Positions 54,540-63,960 of a DNA stretch of 64,000 nt are shown here, in pieces; the stretch's first letter is position 1; each line of letters starts with the position of its first letter. The notes beneath the pieces are model-generated. The model saw only the letters and a program-made list of their open reading frames with translations. It did no database searches and was not told where the DNA came from. The translations under genes and the position numbers were made by a program. The stretch spans positions 35,694 to 99,693 of the forward strand of contig MPNW01000055.1 in assembly GCA_011800805.1 (NCBI GenBank), read 5' to 3'. This stretch comes from Hirudo medicinalis (taxonomy: Eukaryota > Annelida > Clitellata > Hirudinida > Hirudinidae).

Positions 54540-54884
54540 AATCAGCTTCAGCACTTTTACTTTTTACATGTAAAGTAACTTTAAAGTGCTGATACTTTTT
54601 ACTTTTACTTGAGTACATTTTTAAAAAGTACTTCTACTTTTATTTAAGTAACTTTTTGAGGTGTTACCAGAGTCGCATTTACCCAGGTGGAGGCTCCGGT
54701 ACAATCTGGTAGGTGGAGGCCAACAAGCCAACCTCTGTCCTTCTTGACAAGTTGACAAGTAAAAAAAAAGAAGGTTCTTCTTTTGGTTGGTGGAGGCTCC
54801 TGTGCCTACCATGCCTAAACCCGGCACTGGGTGTTACTTGTACTTTTACGTAAGTCTTGAAGCACAGTACTTTTCACAACACTG
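54540..54884. mobile_element. hAT-type MITE (host element) split by a later insertion
   Basis: Repeated ACTTTTACTT / AAGTAC words end in CAGTACTTTTCACAACACTG (about 54865-54884), whose reverse complement CAGTGTTGTGAAAAGTACTG is a hAT-like terminal repeat. The left end is not clear (somewhere near 54540-54560). A second element is inserted into it at 54668-54829. Confidence 0.5.
54668..54829. mobile_element. Short non-autonomous hAT element with 8-bp target duplication
   Basis: A 162-bp element begins CAGAGTCGCATTTACCC and ends GGGTTTAGGC-complementary ...CCCGGCACTG. Both ends carry similar GGAGGCTCC words in inverted orientation. It is flanked by a perfect 8-bp direct repeat, GGTGTTAC at 54660-54667 and 54830-54837, the target length of the hAT superfamily. 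CAG...CTG termini agree. It has no coding capacity. Confidence 0.75.
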
Positions 54885-55494
54885 GAAATTGACACTCGAG
54901 TTTAATGAGTTCATGTTTTCTTGAAGGGAAGACTCAGTTTAAATAAATTTAGCTAACGTCTTATGGTTTGTAGAGGCAAAATGGTAAAAAGTATGGCAAA
55001 TGTCATCCGAAATTCACATTTGTAAACCCTTCTCTAGTTATTGATCGTCACAACTTAGCGATATCCTCCCATTTCTGCCTGACGTCATATAACCAAATAA
55101 ATTTGATAGATTGTTGAAAAAAGAAAACTTTATTTATTTATTTGATTAAAGTCCGTTGCATGACTAAGATGATTTGGACTTAAAATAAATAAAAAACGAC
55201 GCTGACGTTGAACTTGTAAAGCCATGATCACATTACTTAAGAGACTATCATTTAAATAACTGTTATTTATTTGCTTGTTAAAACATGATTTCAAGTTATG
55301 CATTTTCAATAATGATTCTTCAATGGTGAAATAATTTTTATAAATTAAATGTAATTTTAACAAATGTTATATAAACAAAACATTTTTAAAATGTAAAATA
55401 ATAAAATATAAAATTTATCAACTACTAAATATCTTTGTTTTGAACATCCTAGCGAAATTTGGTTTTCAACATCGTGAACGAGAGAAGGCTAAAA
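54885..55494. other. Intergenic stretch, promoter side of the microprotein gene
   Basis: No gene seen. The last about 60 bp before ATG 55495 are less AT-rich and may be 5' UTR. Confidence 0.4.
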
Positions 55495-56036
55495 ATGGTG
55501 TTCAATCCTGTTAATATTGTTACAAACATGTACAACGATAAGTTTCAGTGGTATGTCAGATTTTCATAATTTCATTTCGTAGGCGAGATCGTGTTAGCTA
55601 TTGCAAGGTCGTTCGTTTGATGTAATGCTTAATGTGATAAATCACATTACTTGTGAGGATTCGAGAATTATTAAATTTGACATGGTTTTTTGCGCAGTTT
55701 GAAAAGCTATTGATTATGTCATCACGTTTTGCGCACTTTTTGTATTCAAAAGATTGAAGATTAAAGCCAAATGTTGAAATGCTTTTAATAATAGCTAACC
55801 TGAAGTTATTATTGTAAAAATAATCATTGCTTTGGCAAGTTTTTTGAAATTATTTAAGAATGGATTCAATTTATTAGATTTTATTTGGATATATCTAAAA
55901 TTACATTAACTCTGAGTGCATAAGTTAATTTTAATTAATTTTATTCCAATTTAGGCAAGTAGTTAAAAGTTTGGCTTTATTTGCCCTGGCAGTGGTGGTT
56001 GCCAGAGAAATTGCCAAGGCTGAGCTTCCTCAATGA
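55495..56036 (+). CDS. 45-residue single-pass membrane microprotein, TOMM6-like
   Basis: Two exons, 55495-55550 and 55955-56036, joined by a GT-AG intron (CAGTG|GTATGT ... TTCCAATTTAG|GCAAG), give an exact 138-bp frame: MVFNPVNIVTNMYNDKFQ, then WQVVKSLALFALAVVV and AREIAKAELPQ. There is one hydrophobic helix near the C-terminus with a short polar tail, as in small tail-anchored mitochondrial outer-membrane proteins. The pattern 'N-D-x-F-x-W...L-x-LFA-x-x-V-x-x-AR-x' resembles the end of TOMM6, a small subunit of the mitochondrial protein import pore, but the protein is shorter than human TOMM6 (74) and the similarity is by eye. The conserved-looking exon pair and phase support a real gene. 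The identity is uncertain; other small inner- or outer-membrane proteins are possible. Confidence 0.55.
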
Positions 56037-56387
56037 AGGTTATCTGAAGTGTTTCAATCATTGTTTTGATCCTATTGCTTAATTTTTCAAACATATTCAA
56101 TTAAATCTGATTATAGTTATTTTTGTTTCCAGATGGTGTTTTTCATGCCAGTAGTATCTCATCAACTTTTCTTCAAGAATTCTGATTTTCTATTAAAATC
56201 AATACAACTTACCTAATGCAAATGTTAACTTTGGTTTTGGGCGTTGAGATTACGCTGTTACACTTAATACAGCGAGCCTGCTCACTCAGTTCAGGTGCGA
56301 ACATAAATAAAAGACTACCGTATGGGATTGTTGATAATTCTGAGCGACTGTTGGACATTGAGTTTTCAGTAATTTCTAAGTCATACG

Positions 56388-57497
56388 ATGAATTTTAGTA
56401 GAATGCGTTCGAAATGTTGCAAGCGTGCCGTGTTTATGGTGACATTTTTGTTGTTTACGTGGGTTGTCTGTCAGTGGGTTACTCATGACTGTTCAACTTT
56501 CAAACCTCGGATTATTTCTGAAGTCAAGGACAAAGCGTCACAACTACTTAAATCAGTGAAACGAAATGCTTCCATAACGACTCGGTCCGATAAAAAGTGT
56601 CTGTTTTTCCAGACCCGTGGCAAACCGGCGCGATATTTGCCGCTAAATTACTTGCTTAAAAGTGAAGCAACGTTTCCTTCGTATCCTAATGGTCTTCCAA
56701 AGATCATGCACACCACCTGGAAAACGCATTTTCTGAGAGAAGGCTGGATAAAAGCAGGCAAGGATTGCAGAGATATAAATGAGGGGTTCGTGTTCTGTCA
56801 TTGGACTGACGATAACCTCGAAACGTTCGTGGCTGCGGAGTATCCGGAGTTGCTGGAAACATTTCTTCTTTATCCATACCCGATCCAACGAGCGGATCTT
56901 GGAAGATATCTATTACTTCACAAATTCGGAGGCTTCTATAGAGATGTCAACATTGGCTGTGAGGTTCCATTGGAACATCTTTACCGCGACGAAAGTTCCA
57001 AGCATAGAAGAAGGGCGAATTATTTCTCATCACCTGTAATTCCATTTAAAGTTTTGTTGATCGAGGGAAATCCTTTTGGGAAAGCTGGTGACTTTTTGGC
57101 TTCAGTGCCTGGGCACTCATTTTTCAGCCACATTATTGAACAACTGAAGCATCGCCCGTCGAGGTTTGGCCTGCCATATTTGGATGTTATGTTGGGTACT
57201 GGACCACTTTTTCTCGGCAGAGCGTACTCGTCTTTCATGGAAGACTTGTCAATTACAGAGTCGATCAAAGATGAAATAATGGTGATGAGAAACTATGAAA
57301 ATTATTTCTATTTCCTTGAAGGTAACACGTGGCACTGTAAAGATGGGGCGTTTATATGGTGGCTGTTTAAAAAAAAGGTTGCAATCGTGGTGATAATGCT
57401 GGTTTTACTTGTGGTATTTGTTGGATGTAAATTAGGACGTAACTCGCTTTTGAGAATACGCCTTCGAATTGCTGGCGATTTTTTAGTTGGTTTTTGA
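56388..57497 (+). CDS. GT32-type glycosyltransferase (Gly_transf_sug/OCH1-SUR1-like), type II membrane protein
   Basis: Intronless 369-codon gene. Residues 1-13 are basic and 14-31 hydrophobic, a type II signal anchor placing the catalytic part in the Golgi lumen. Catalytic-domain motifs: LPKIMHTTWKTHF (103-115), FCHWTDDN (136-143), YPYPIQRADLGRYLLLHKFG (162-181), GGFYRDVNIGCEVPLEHL (181-198), TGPLFLG (271-277) and GNTWHCKDGAFIWW (312-325). This matches the glycosyltransferase sugar-binding family containing OCH1, inositol-phosphoceramide mannosyltransferases and alpha-1,4-GlcNAc/Gal transferases. The usual DXD (as in YxDxD) reads D186-V-N188 here, so the second Asp is replaced. A second hydrophobic segment (331-346) follows the WHCKDG motif, as in SUR1/CSG1-type proteins. 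The start is the first in-frame ATG; AATAAA at 57513 follows the stop by 15 bp. Substrate is not predicted. Confidence 0.85.
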   Translation: MNFSRMRSKCCKRAVFMVTFLLFTWVVCQWVTHDCSTFKPRIISEVKDKASQLLKSVKRNASITTRSDKKCLFFQTRGKPARYLPLNYLLKSEATFPSYPNGLPKIMHTTWKTHFLREGWIKAGKDCRDINEGFVFCHWTDDNLETFVAAEYPELLETFLLYPYPIQRADLGRYLLLHKFGGFYRDVNIGCEVPLEHLYRDESSKHRRRANYFSSPVIPFKVLLIEGNPFGKAGDFLASVPGHSFFSHIIEQLKHRPSRFGLPYLDVMLGTGPLFLGRAYSSFMEDLSITESIKDEIMVMRNYENYFYFLEGNTWHCKDGAFIWWLFKKKVAIVVIMLVLLVVFVGCKLGRNSLLRIRLRIAGDFLVGF

Positions 57498-57512
57498 ATG
57501 TCATTCTTCGTT

Positions 57513-57518
57513 AATAAA
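57513..57518 (+). terminator. Poly(A) signal of the GT32 gene
   Basis: AATAAA in CGTTAATAAAGTTATT, 15 bp after the stop codon. The short spacing gives a very short 3' UTR unless a later signal is used. Confidence 0.5.
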
Positions 57519-57739
57519 GTTATTTCCTTTTACTTCCTCATTCTAATAATATTCATTAAGGAAGATGCTAGCTTGTTTATTGCGTATTTTCTTGGTTAAC
57601 TTCTCTGTGATGATATTGTAATCTCCATATCCGGGGTGACAAAAGAGCTTCCTTTTAAAATATCTATAGAAGCAGCCTAAATTATTCTTGTTTATAATAT
57701 CTTATTCTTTCTTTGCACGATATGCAGCAATCAACTTGC

Positions 57740-58860
57740 TACATATCTCTTAAAATTTAGTAAATTTTTTTCTCTGAAGATCAGGACAAGATTTCCACTC
57801 ATGCCAGTATCTAAGTTTAATTTTGTATAGATTTTTCTGTAGTACTGCTACATATGTAATTCTACTGATGTATGAGGGATTCCTAAAGACGAAGGGGACA
57901 TACAGTTTGATGCCCTCTTTCAGAAATGAGACAAAACTGGACCAACACTCCTTAACATTGCTGAAAGACTTGATGCCAACTGATCTCAAATAGATATTTG
58001 TTTAAGCTAATGTAGTCAGCCCTATTGAAATCATAGTATCCATGTGACGATATAGATGTCTGTGGTGTTGTACCATTCAGGCGGAAAGTGATGATGTCGT
58101 GGTCCGATGAGGCAAGTCGGCAAGTTATTTCCATTATCGATATTAGTAATGGATCGTTAGACACGATCAGGTCGAGAATATTGTTGTTTCGCGTTGACAA
58201 ACTGATGAAGACCCAAACGTTAAAAAAATCCAGAAACATCTTTTAGATAGTTGTTTGGTGCCGAGATGAATTCCCATTTGAGCTCGGGAAGGTCAAAGTC
58301 CCCATTAGACAGAGCTTGTGATCTTCAAAGCAAAGTTGTTTCAAACAGTTAAAGCTATCTCTAGCATATTGTTCGGCAGCCAGATCAAAGCCACCACTCC
58401 GATAGTAACCAATAAAGCGATAGTTTTGAGAGCCAAATCTCAAGTCTAAACATAATGTTTCAATGAGAGTAATCTGAAGGAATTTGGACCTCATGATAGG
58501 TAATGTTTCTGGTGATGATGCGACTCTGCCCCCTCTCTCCCCTCGGACAGCGGCAAATTCACTGGNCTCAAGTCTAAACATAATGTTTCAATGAGAGTAA
58601 TCTGAAGGAATTTGGACCTCATGATAGGTAATGTTTCTGGTGATGATGCGACTCTGCCCCCTCTCTCCCCTCGGACAGCGGCAAATTCACTGGGTAGGAA
58701 GAGATTGCTTAGTATGTTAGCAATGTTTCAGTTAAGCAAAAAATGTGAGGATTGAAGTTTTTAAGGAATAAATTAAGCTCGTTTTTCTTATGGTTAATAC
58801 TCATAATGTTCGTCAGTGCTAGCTTTAGACTGGTCAGCATGAATATTTTGAACCAGAAGG
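57740..58860 (-). mobile_element. LINE ORF2 endonuclease fragment (CR1/L2-like)
   Basis: Reading the minus strand from about 58860: LTSLKLALTNIMSINHKKNE then NPHIFCLTETLL (start of an apurinic-type endonuclease), FGSQNYRFIGYYRSGGFDLA, then GDFDLP-like LCLMG, NNNILDLIVSNDPLLI, ASSDHDIITFRLNG (catalytic SDH) and, downstream, NVKECWSSFVSFLKEGIKLY, the usual segment between endonuclease and reverse transcriptase. It stops before any RT motif. Several frameshifts and the assembly duplication at 58439-58693 interrupt it. Confidence 0.75.
58439..58693. repeat. 127-bp exact duplication around a single N (assembly joint)
   Basis: 58439-58565 and 58567-58693 are identical over 127 bp and are separated only by the N at 58566. 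Perfect identity with an N exactly between the copies is the signature of two overlapping contig ends joined without merging, not of a biological tandem repeat. Removing one copy restores a continuous LINE endonuclease sequence. Confidence 0.9.
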
Positions 58861-59209
58861 GAGATTGTTGTTTTGACTGTTCTCAGAAATTGAAAAAGCA
58901 TGGGAGTTAAGGAATTTTCCAATCACAAACTTATATTCATAAAAGAAACTTGGAAAGCTAGGAGTATTGTGATGAAACGAAACTGGAATTACTCCGGAGG
59001 TCCCTAACCGGTTGTAAACAATTTCTTCTGGGATGGAATTAGTTTTGAAAGGGAAAATTTCCTTGATTTGCTGTGCCATATTTTATTCTTTTTCATTTTT
59101 GGCATTTCTTGTTATATTCAATTTCTGTCTCTTTTTTTGTGAGGTCCCGGCAGAATGAATTAGCTTAATATATTTTAATGAATTAGTTTAATATATTATC
59201 AAATTCACA

Positions 59210-59620
59210 TCACATGCAGATGACTTACTACTGGTCACTGAATGACATAAGTCAAGTATCTGTTGGGGAATTGCTCGACATGAGCACATGCCACACTCTC
59301 CCCGATTGGTTCAACATGCACCGCGATCTCTGTATGTATTGGACGAGAGATCATCCTGTACAAATCGGAGATCCAGGGCATATGGCTCAAATTGATGAGA
59401 GTGTTGTTTCAGCACCAAACACAAGAGGACGAGGAACCGGCGTGCCAGGAAGGCAGAGATGGATCTTTTGTGGCATAGATCAAGAGACACAAAAATGCCT
59501 TCCTGGTTGAAGTACCCCAAAGCGATGCTGCTAGACCGACACCAATCATACAGCAACGCATATTGCCTAGTAATAGACTCGATAAGCGACAATTTTTTAC
59601 ATGCTTCACATCCTCAAAGA
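59210..59620 (+). mobile_element. Merlin-like (ISXO2/IS1016-type) transposase fragment
   Basis: A plus-strand frame from 59214 reads MTYYWSLNDISQVSVGELLD, TLPDWFNMHRDLCMYW, NPVQIG-like HPVQIGDPGHMAQIDESVVS (first catalytic Asp in IDES), RGRGTGVPGRQRWIFCGIDQ and ETQKC. After a one-base frame change near 59505 it continues FLVEVPQSDAARPTPIIQQR. This is the DDE core of the ISXO2-like transposase found in Merlin DNA transposons. The N-terminal zinc region and everything after the FLV...PIIQ segment (including the second catalytic Asp region) are missing, so it is inactive. Confidence 0.8.
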
Positions 59621-60010
59621 AGCAAAACCATTTGTTCCATATGAAATTTCTCCCTCATTGTTTAACTCATCCTCACGAAATTACTACAGTAACTATCTTG
59701 GTCAGTCCTAGTTGTTAGAACCTCAACACCTATAAAGCAGTCACGCAGTGATAGTGTTATGTTAATGTCCTCTGCATAACTAGAAGAGTCATCCGGTAAT
59801 AGGACCCTTGTTGACAGGGACGTCACTTCAGCTCTTTCCAAGGAGGCAAACCCTCGCACAACTTGATGAGATGGCCTTTATTGACTTTTCGCAAAAAGTC
59901 ACGGGGGACCAAGAAACATAATCGGGGGTGCGGGGTGGGGCATTGCTAGAATTAAGTCCCCTGGTCCCCCTGAACCTGAAGGAATTTTGACAGTGTCCGT
60001 GAATACTGGT
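59621..60010. other. Repeat-derived non-coding stretch
   Basis: No gene. G-rich (GGGGG / CCCC) blocks at about 59890-59985 look like the interior of a non-autonomous DNA element. Confidence 0.35.
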
Positions 60011-60115
60011 TGTTCCATGTCTGTGGACTATGGAATCTATGTTCTAACCTCCAGTGTAGAACAATTTAAATCTCAGTTGACAACTTATTTACTCGGCTTA
60101 TGTTGATTTTGTATT
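60011..60115 (+). mobile_element. LINE ORF2 extreme 3' fragment
   Basis: GGACTATGGAATCTATG followed (one frame change later) by SSVEQFKSQLTTYLLGL resembles the 'RLWNSLP...SS+..FKSQL..YL' end of CR1-like ORF2, as in the fragments at 26287 and 44725. Confidence 0.45.
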
Positions 60116-60504
60116 ATTTTTTAAACATTCCGTTTACTACCTGTTATTTTATTTTTATTTAATTTCTCCCTTTTCTGATGTCATTCGACTTATTCTCGAC
60201 CAAAAACAATTGCTTTGAATGTTATGTGTGCCACGGGGTGGGGGCAAAGGGGGAACTTCCCCTGTCGGTTTGTCCCTCGATATTTTTCTGATTCTGTATA
60301 ATTCATAAATAATAATAATTCACAAATAATTTATTGGTCATAATATAGCTCCACTAAATTAGGAAAGCTTTCGACATCATGATTTATGAAATAACTAGAT
60401 TACAAGTGTCTTTGCTTTCCTTATGTGTCTTAAGTGTGAAATTAATTGTTTGCTGCTAATCAATCAGTACTACACTTTACTGTTGTAATATTTATGTAAA
60501 CATA

Positions 60505-60551
60505 ACAAAAATTTTGCCCCTACCGATTTTAAAATCCTGGCTACGCCACTG
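60505..60551. mobile_element. Terminal repeat of a hAT-like non-autonomous element
   Basis: On the minus strand it begins CAGTGGCGTAGCCAGGATTT, a terminal motif shared by many animal hAT-like and MITE elements. The matching opposite end was not found in the flanking 700 bp. Confidence 0.45.
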
Positions 60552-61289
60552 TCACTTCATCGTGCGCACTTTAAAAATTGGATAAGTAAGTAAATAGAAA
60601 TAAATCCACCATTTCACATGTTATGACAATGTAGGTTTATAAAGTTACAAAAGTTTATGTCTTGAAGTTATTCGCTGCCAGACGATTCAACAGGAATAGT
60701 TATAATACAACAACTTGCTGTCAAAAACGATTTAAGAGGAATTTCATGTAACCATAACCACGATGAAGCCTTTAATAGAAATAACTCATCAATTCTAAAG
60801 CAGTGTACTTTCAAATTCTGCCAGGAATGTCGTTCTGAAAACCATGTGACCCAAATCATGACGTTCGGATGATACCACTACCCCAGCTCAGGTGTCCTTT
60901 TCTGGCGCTCGCGTGGTGAATAATTCAATTATTAGATGGAGCTCCGTCGGTGAACTCGCAGTTTCAGAGAGCGTTAATCTATGTCGAAATTCGGCGGCTC
61001 CGCCATCGCCAGACGAAAGAACTGCTTGAAAACCGAAAGTGAAATTAATTATTAAGTAATAATGAAATGGTTCACTGAACTCCACAGAACAACTGGCAAA
61101 CAACTGAGAATTGAACAACTGAAATCGTCGACTTTTTGATCGCCTCTTGATTCTGTTTCCAAGTGAAGAAGCGTTTGTCGGCCGAGTTTCTCCCGCCAAG
61201 AAGTCTAAATTTTCATTCCAGCTGCCATCTGTCGACTGAATAATGCACCAGTTTTATAGGTTTTACATCTGCGTTGTCGAAACACATCC
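60552..61289. other. Interval beside the unknown minus-strand gene
   Basis: Expected 3' UTR of the gene ending at 61290. It is locally less AT-rich (60.88-61.25 kb). A minus-strand frame at 60888-61199 (103 codons) has no motif and is not called. Confidence 0.35.
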
Positions 61290-63296
61290 TTAGACAGTGG
61301 ACAGTTTGTGTTGGTAAATTAAACTCGGAAAGGAATCTTGAAAACAATCGGATCCGAAAGAAATCGAGAGGCTTCTATCATCGCCGTCCTTGGAAGGTTC
61401 GTTCGACACCAGTTTGGTCGCTCCTAACACCTCGTGAGGTGGTTTGACCAGCTCCACTTGGATTTTGTCTTCGCGAAAAGTATTTTCGCTTTTCTCTGGC
61501 CTGCTGACCACTGATGGATTGACCACGGCGCAAACTTTTCGCTTCGATTTCGGAGACAAGTAAGGTGGAGGTAGTTTGTTGTCGTTTTTGTTGCACATCT
61601 CCGGAAGAGAGGAGACGAGCGCTTCCGGTTGCTGCAGTGTTTGTGCGAATTCTTCACTGTGGTACTCGACCTGGGTGGTGGGCAGAGTGAATTGGTTCGA
61701 CTGCTGCCAAAAGGGAAAGGGCTGAGCGTTGAGGGACCAGGACGGATCATTTTGGGCATAGGAACCCACCGCTGACGTCTGATCGGGAATGTCTTCGAGA
61801 TGAGAGAGTCTGAATTTCTTGTCAAAGGAATGCGACCCTGGAGTTAACTGGGTGGAACAAAGGGGAGTTGCTGGAGAGGAAAAGTTGTTCGATGAAAACT
61901 CTTGCTCCTCCGCATTGTAACCCGGAATGTCCGGAGTGGACTTTAACGAACGACTTGAATTATTTCCTGCCGGAAGTTTTTCCTTCTCAACGTAATAGCT
62001 GGGGACTTCGGGCCATCCTTGGTTCAAGTTGGAGTGGTAATAAAAATTGTTTGTACTCCACGGTGAATAAACTTCGTCGTTGGCTTTCCTGGAATGTTCA
62101 GTTGTAAAATCGTTGTAACAATGAACGACGCTTGTGCTGCCGTTCTCGACGGCACTCGAATCTGACGTTGACAAATTGCAGTTCATGTCGACAACGCGCA
62201 TGCACGTGGTTGCGTAGGAGCTGCTGTAACTGCCGGTGCTCTTGCTGTATTCGCTTGTCGGTTGTTGGTAGTAACTTCTGATGTGAAAGTTCTGGAAAGT
62301 AGGCACTTTTGTTTCGTTGCTTGAGCAGACGGGACTTGCGGCTTTGGCTGGAGGTTGACTGACAACTTCATTCGTGGTTGAAACGGGGTAAGCGGGGAAC
62401 TTGGTCTCCAAATGGGGTGCGAACATGTTACCATCGGGCAGGTTGTACGAGGGAAAGGAATTTTTCGAATCTGAGATTTCAGCGTTAGAAATGAAGGGCA
62501 TTTGGTAGTTAAAGTTCAAGTTTGACTCCATTGATCGAGATTCACTGTAATCCGAATAAAAACCTTCTGTAACTGTTTGACTCTGATAGCGGGCTGCCAT
62601 TTGTCTTAGTCTCTCGGATGCCGGTCCTGTTTCACCTGCTTCAAGAAACAAGCTCTCGCTTTTCGAAAAGTCTTGAGACTTGTAGTAGTTGGGCAGCTCG
62701 CTTCCATGCAAAGCGTGTTTTGGAAATTTTAGAGCAAAGTTGGCAAGATCGGGTGTCGAACAAGCGAGATAATTCCTCGACCCTTCGATGGGCGACCTTC
62801 CAACGGGTTTGACCCTGTTGGTAGCGGTGTAAGGAATGGCAACCACCTTGCTTGATGTCGAAAACATTTGATTTCGTGAAAGTCCAACCTTGCGCACCTT
62901 TTCTCCTTTTTTGCATTGTTTTATTGAATCTAGATATTCCTTCTTCATCTCCGCTCTTAGAACCTTTTTGCGTTGAATGATGCTTGGAAATCGAGCTTTA
63001 GGCTTCGAGATTTCCTGTGAGGAGGTGTTCTCCAACAGAATATCTCCGAAATGATTTTTCCTAGAAATACTTTCTGCTGGACTCGAGAATTTGCAAGTGG
63101 ATGTTTGTGAAATTATTGTGGCGCTTAATTTTGGTTTGACGACTTGAGAAGGGCTGGAACAAGACCAGCCGCAGTTGGAGCCGACGAAAGATTGGTGCAC
63201 CGGAAAGGAATTTGGAGGTGGATGACCGGACTTGTTGGAGGTTTTGTTTAGGGGATCCAGGAGGTAAATGGAGTTGCAATGCATGGCAGGTTGGAG
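61290..63296 (-). CDS. Terminal exon of an unidentified, disordered Ser/Asn-rich protein
   Basis: A single 2,007-bp open stretch (668 codons; 664 from the first Met at 63284) runs from a strong acceptor (TTTATTTTCAG before 63296) to TAG at 61290-61292. Its GC content is higher than its surroundings, and no other frame is comparably open, so it is coding. The 5' exons lie upstream (above 63.3 kb) and were not found, or the Met at 63284 is the start in an exon with a non-coding leader. The protein is rich in Ser, Asn, Pro and Tyr with no transmembrane segment. The most ordered part is basic: KPKARFPSIIQRKKVLRAEM, KKEYLDSIKQCKKGEKVRKV and GLSRNQMFSTSSKVVAIPYT (about residues 93-155). A PPPYLSPKSKRK motif near residue 582 could be a PPxY (WW-ligand) site plus a basic cluster. 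I do not recognise the family. Confidence 0.75.
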   Translation of the reverse strand, partial: LQPAMHCNSIYLLDPLNKTSNKSGHPPPNSFPVHQSFVGSNCGWSCSSPSQVVKPKLSATIISQTSTCKFSSPAESISRKNHFGDILLENTSSQEISKPKARFPSIIQRKKVLRAEMKKEYLDSIKQCKKGEKVRKVGLSRNQMFSTSSKVVAIPYTATNRVKPVGRSPIEGSRNYLACSTPDLANFALKFPKHALHGSELPNYYKSQDFSKSESLFLEAGETGPASERLRQMAARYQSQTVTEGFYSDYSESRSMESNLNFNYQMPFISNAEISDSKNSFPSYNLPDGNMFAPHLETKFPAYPVSTTNEVVSQPPAKAASPVCSSNETKVPTFQNFHIRSYYQQPTSEYSKSTGSYSSSYATTCMRVVDMNCNLSTSDSSAVENGSTSVVHCYNDFTTEHSRKANDEVYSPWSTNNFYYHSNLNQGWPEVPSYYVEKEKLPAGNNSSRSLKSTPDIPGYNAEEQEFSSNNFSSPATPLCSTQLTPGSHSFDKKFRLSHLEDIPDQTSAVGSYAQNDPSWSLNAQPFPFWQQSNQFTLPTTQVEYHSEEFAQTLQQPEALVSSLPEMCNKNDNKLPPPYLSPKSKRKVCAVVNPSVVSRPEKSENTFREDKIQVELVKPPHEVLGATKLVSNEPSKDGDDRSLSISFGSDCFQDSFPSLIYQHKLSTV

Positions 63297-63770
63297 CTGA
63301 AAATAAACGTAACATTTTACAGCGGATTATATTAAGAATCCAGCTTCCTAAATATTCGTGACAAACTTATTTCCACTGGCGCAAAAGCCGCAAATGTCCA
63401 CTAGGTGCTATAAATTCGAGAGCTCCAGAGCCATGCCATTGGCTATTATTAATAACTGGTCCACAAGTCTCCTCGCAACGACAAAATGAAGTGCCCCTAC
63501 GTACTACTGAGTCGACAGTCGATGGAAAATTTCCAACTTAATCAAGTCCATGAATTCCTTTGAAATCGAGGTGCAAGTGGCTTCGAAGTTTGCGACGAAA
63601 GGCGTGACAACACGCTCCAACAGGCACACAGGATCAGGTGACATTTCCTCAACAACTATTCCCATTCCCTAGAAGCATGAGGGCCTGAGAAATTCCTTCA
63701 AGTTCATAGGTTACATCCCTCCTTCCACCGGTGTCATCATTATCATCACCAGCGCCCACATCGCTGTCAT
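63297..63770. other. Upstream flank of the unknown gene
   Basis: No exon could be supported. It may hold the first intron or promoter of the minus-strand gene. Confidence 0.35.

Positions 63771-63960
<190 letters not shown>

Noticed and set aside
58834..59079. 81-codon minus-strand frame
   Set aside because: Immediately upstream of the LINE endonuclease fragment in the same orientation; probably degraded LINE sequence rather than a host gene.
60888..61199. 103-codon minus-strand frame near the unknown gene
   Set aside because: Lies in the expected 3' UTR of the gene ending at 61290; no motif. Locally higher GC alone is not enough.
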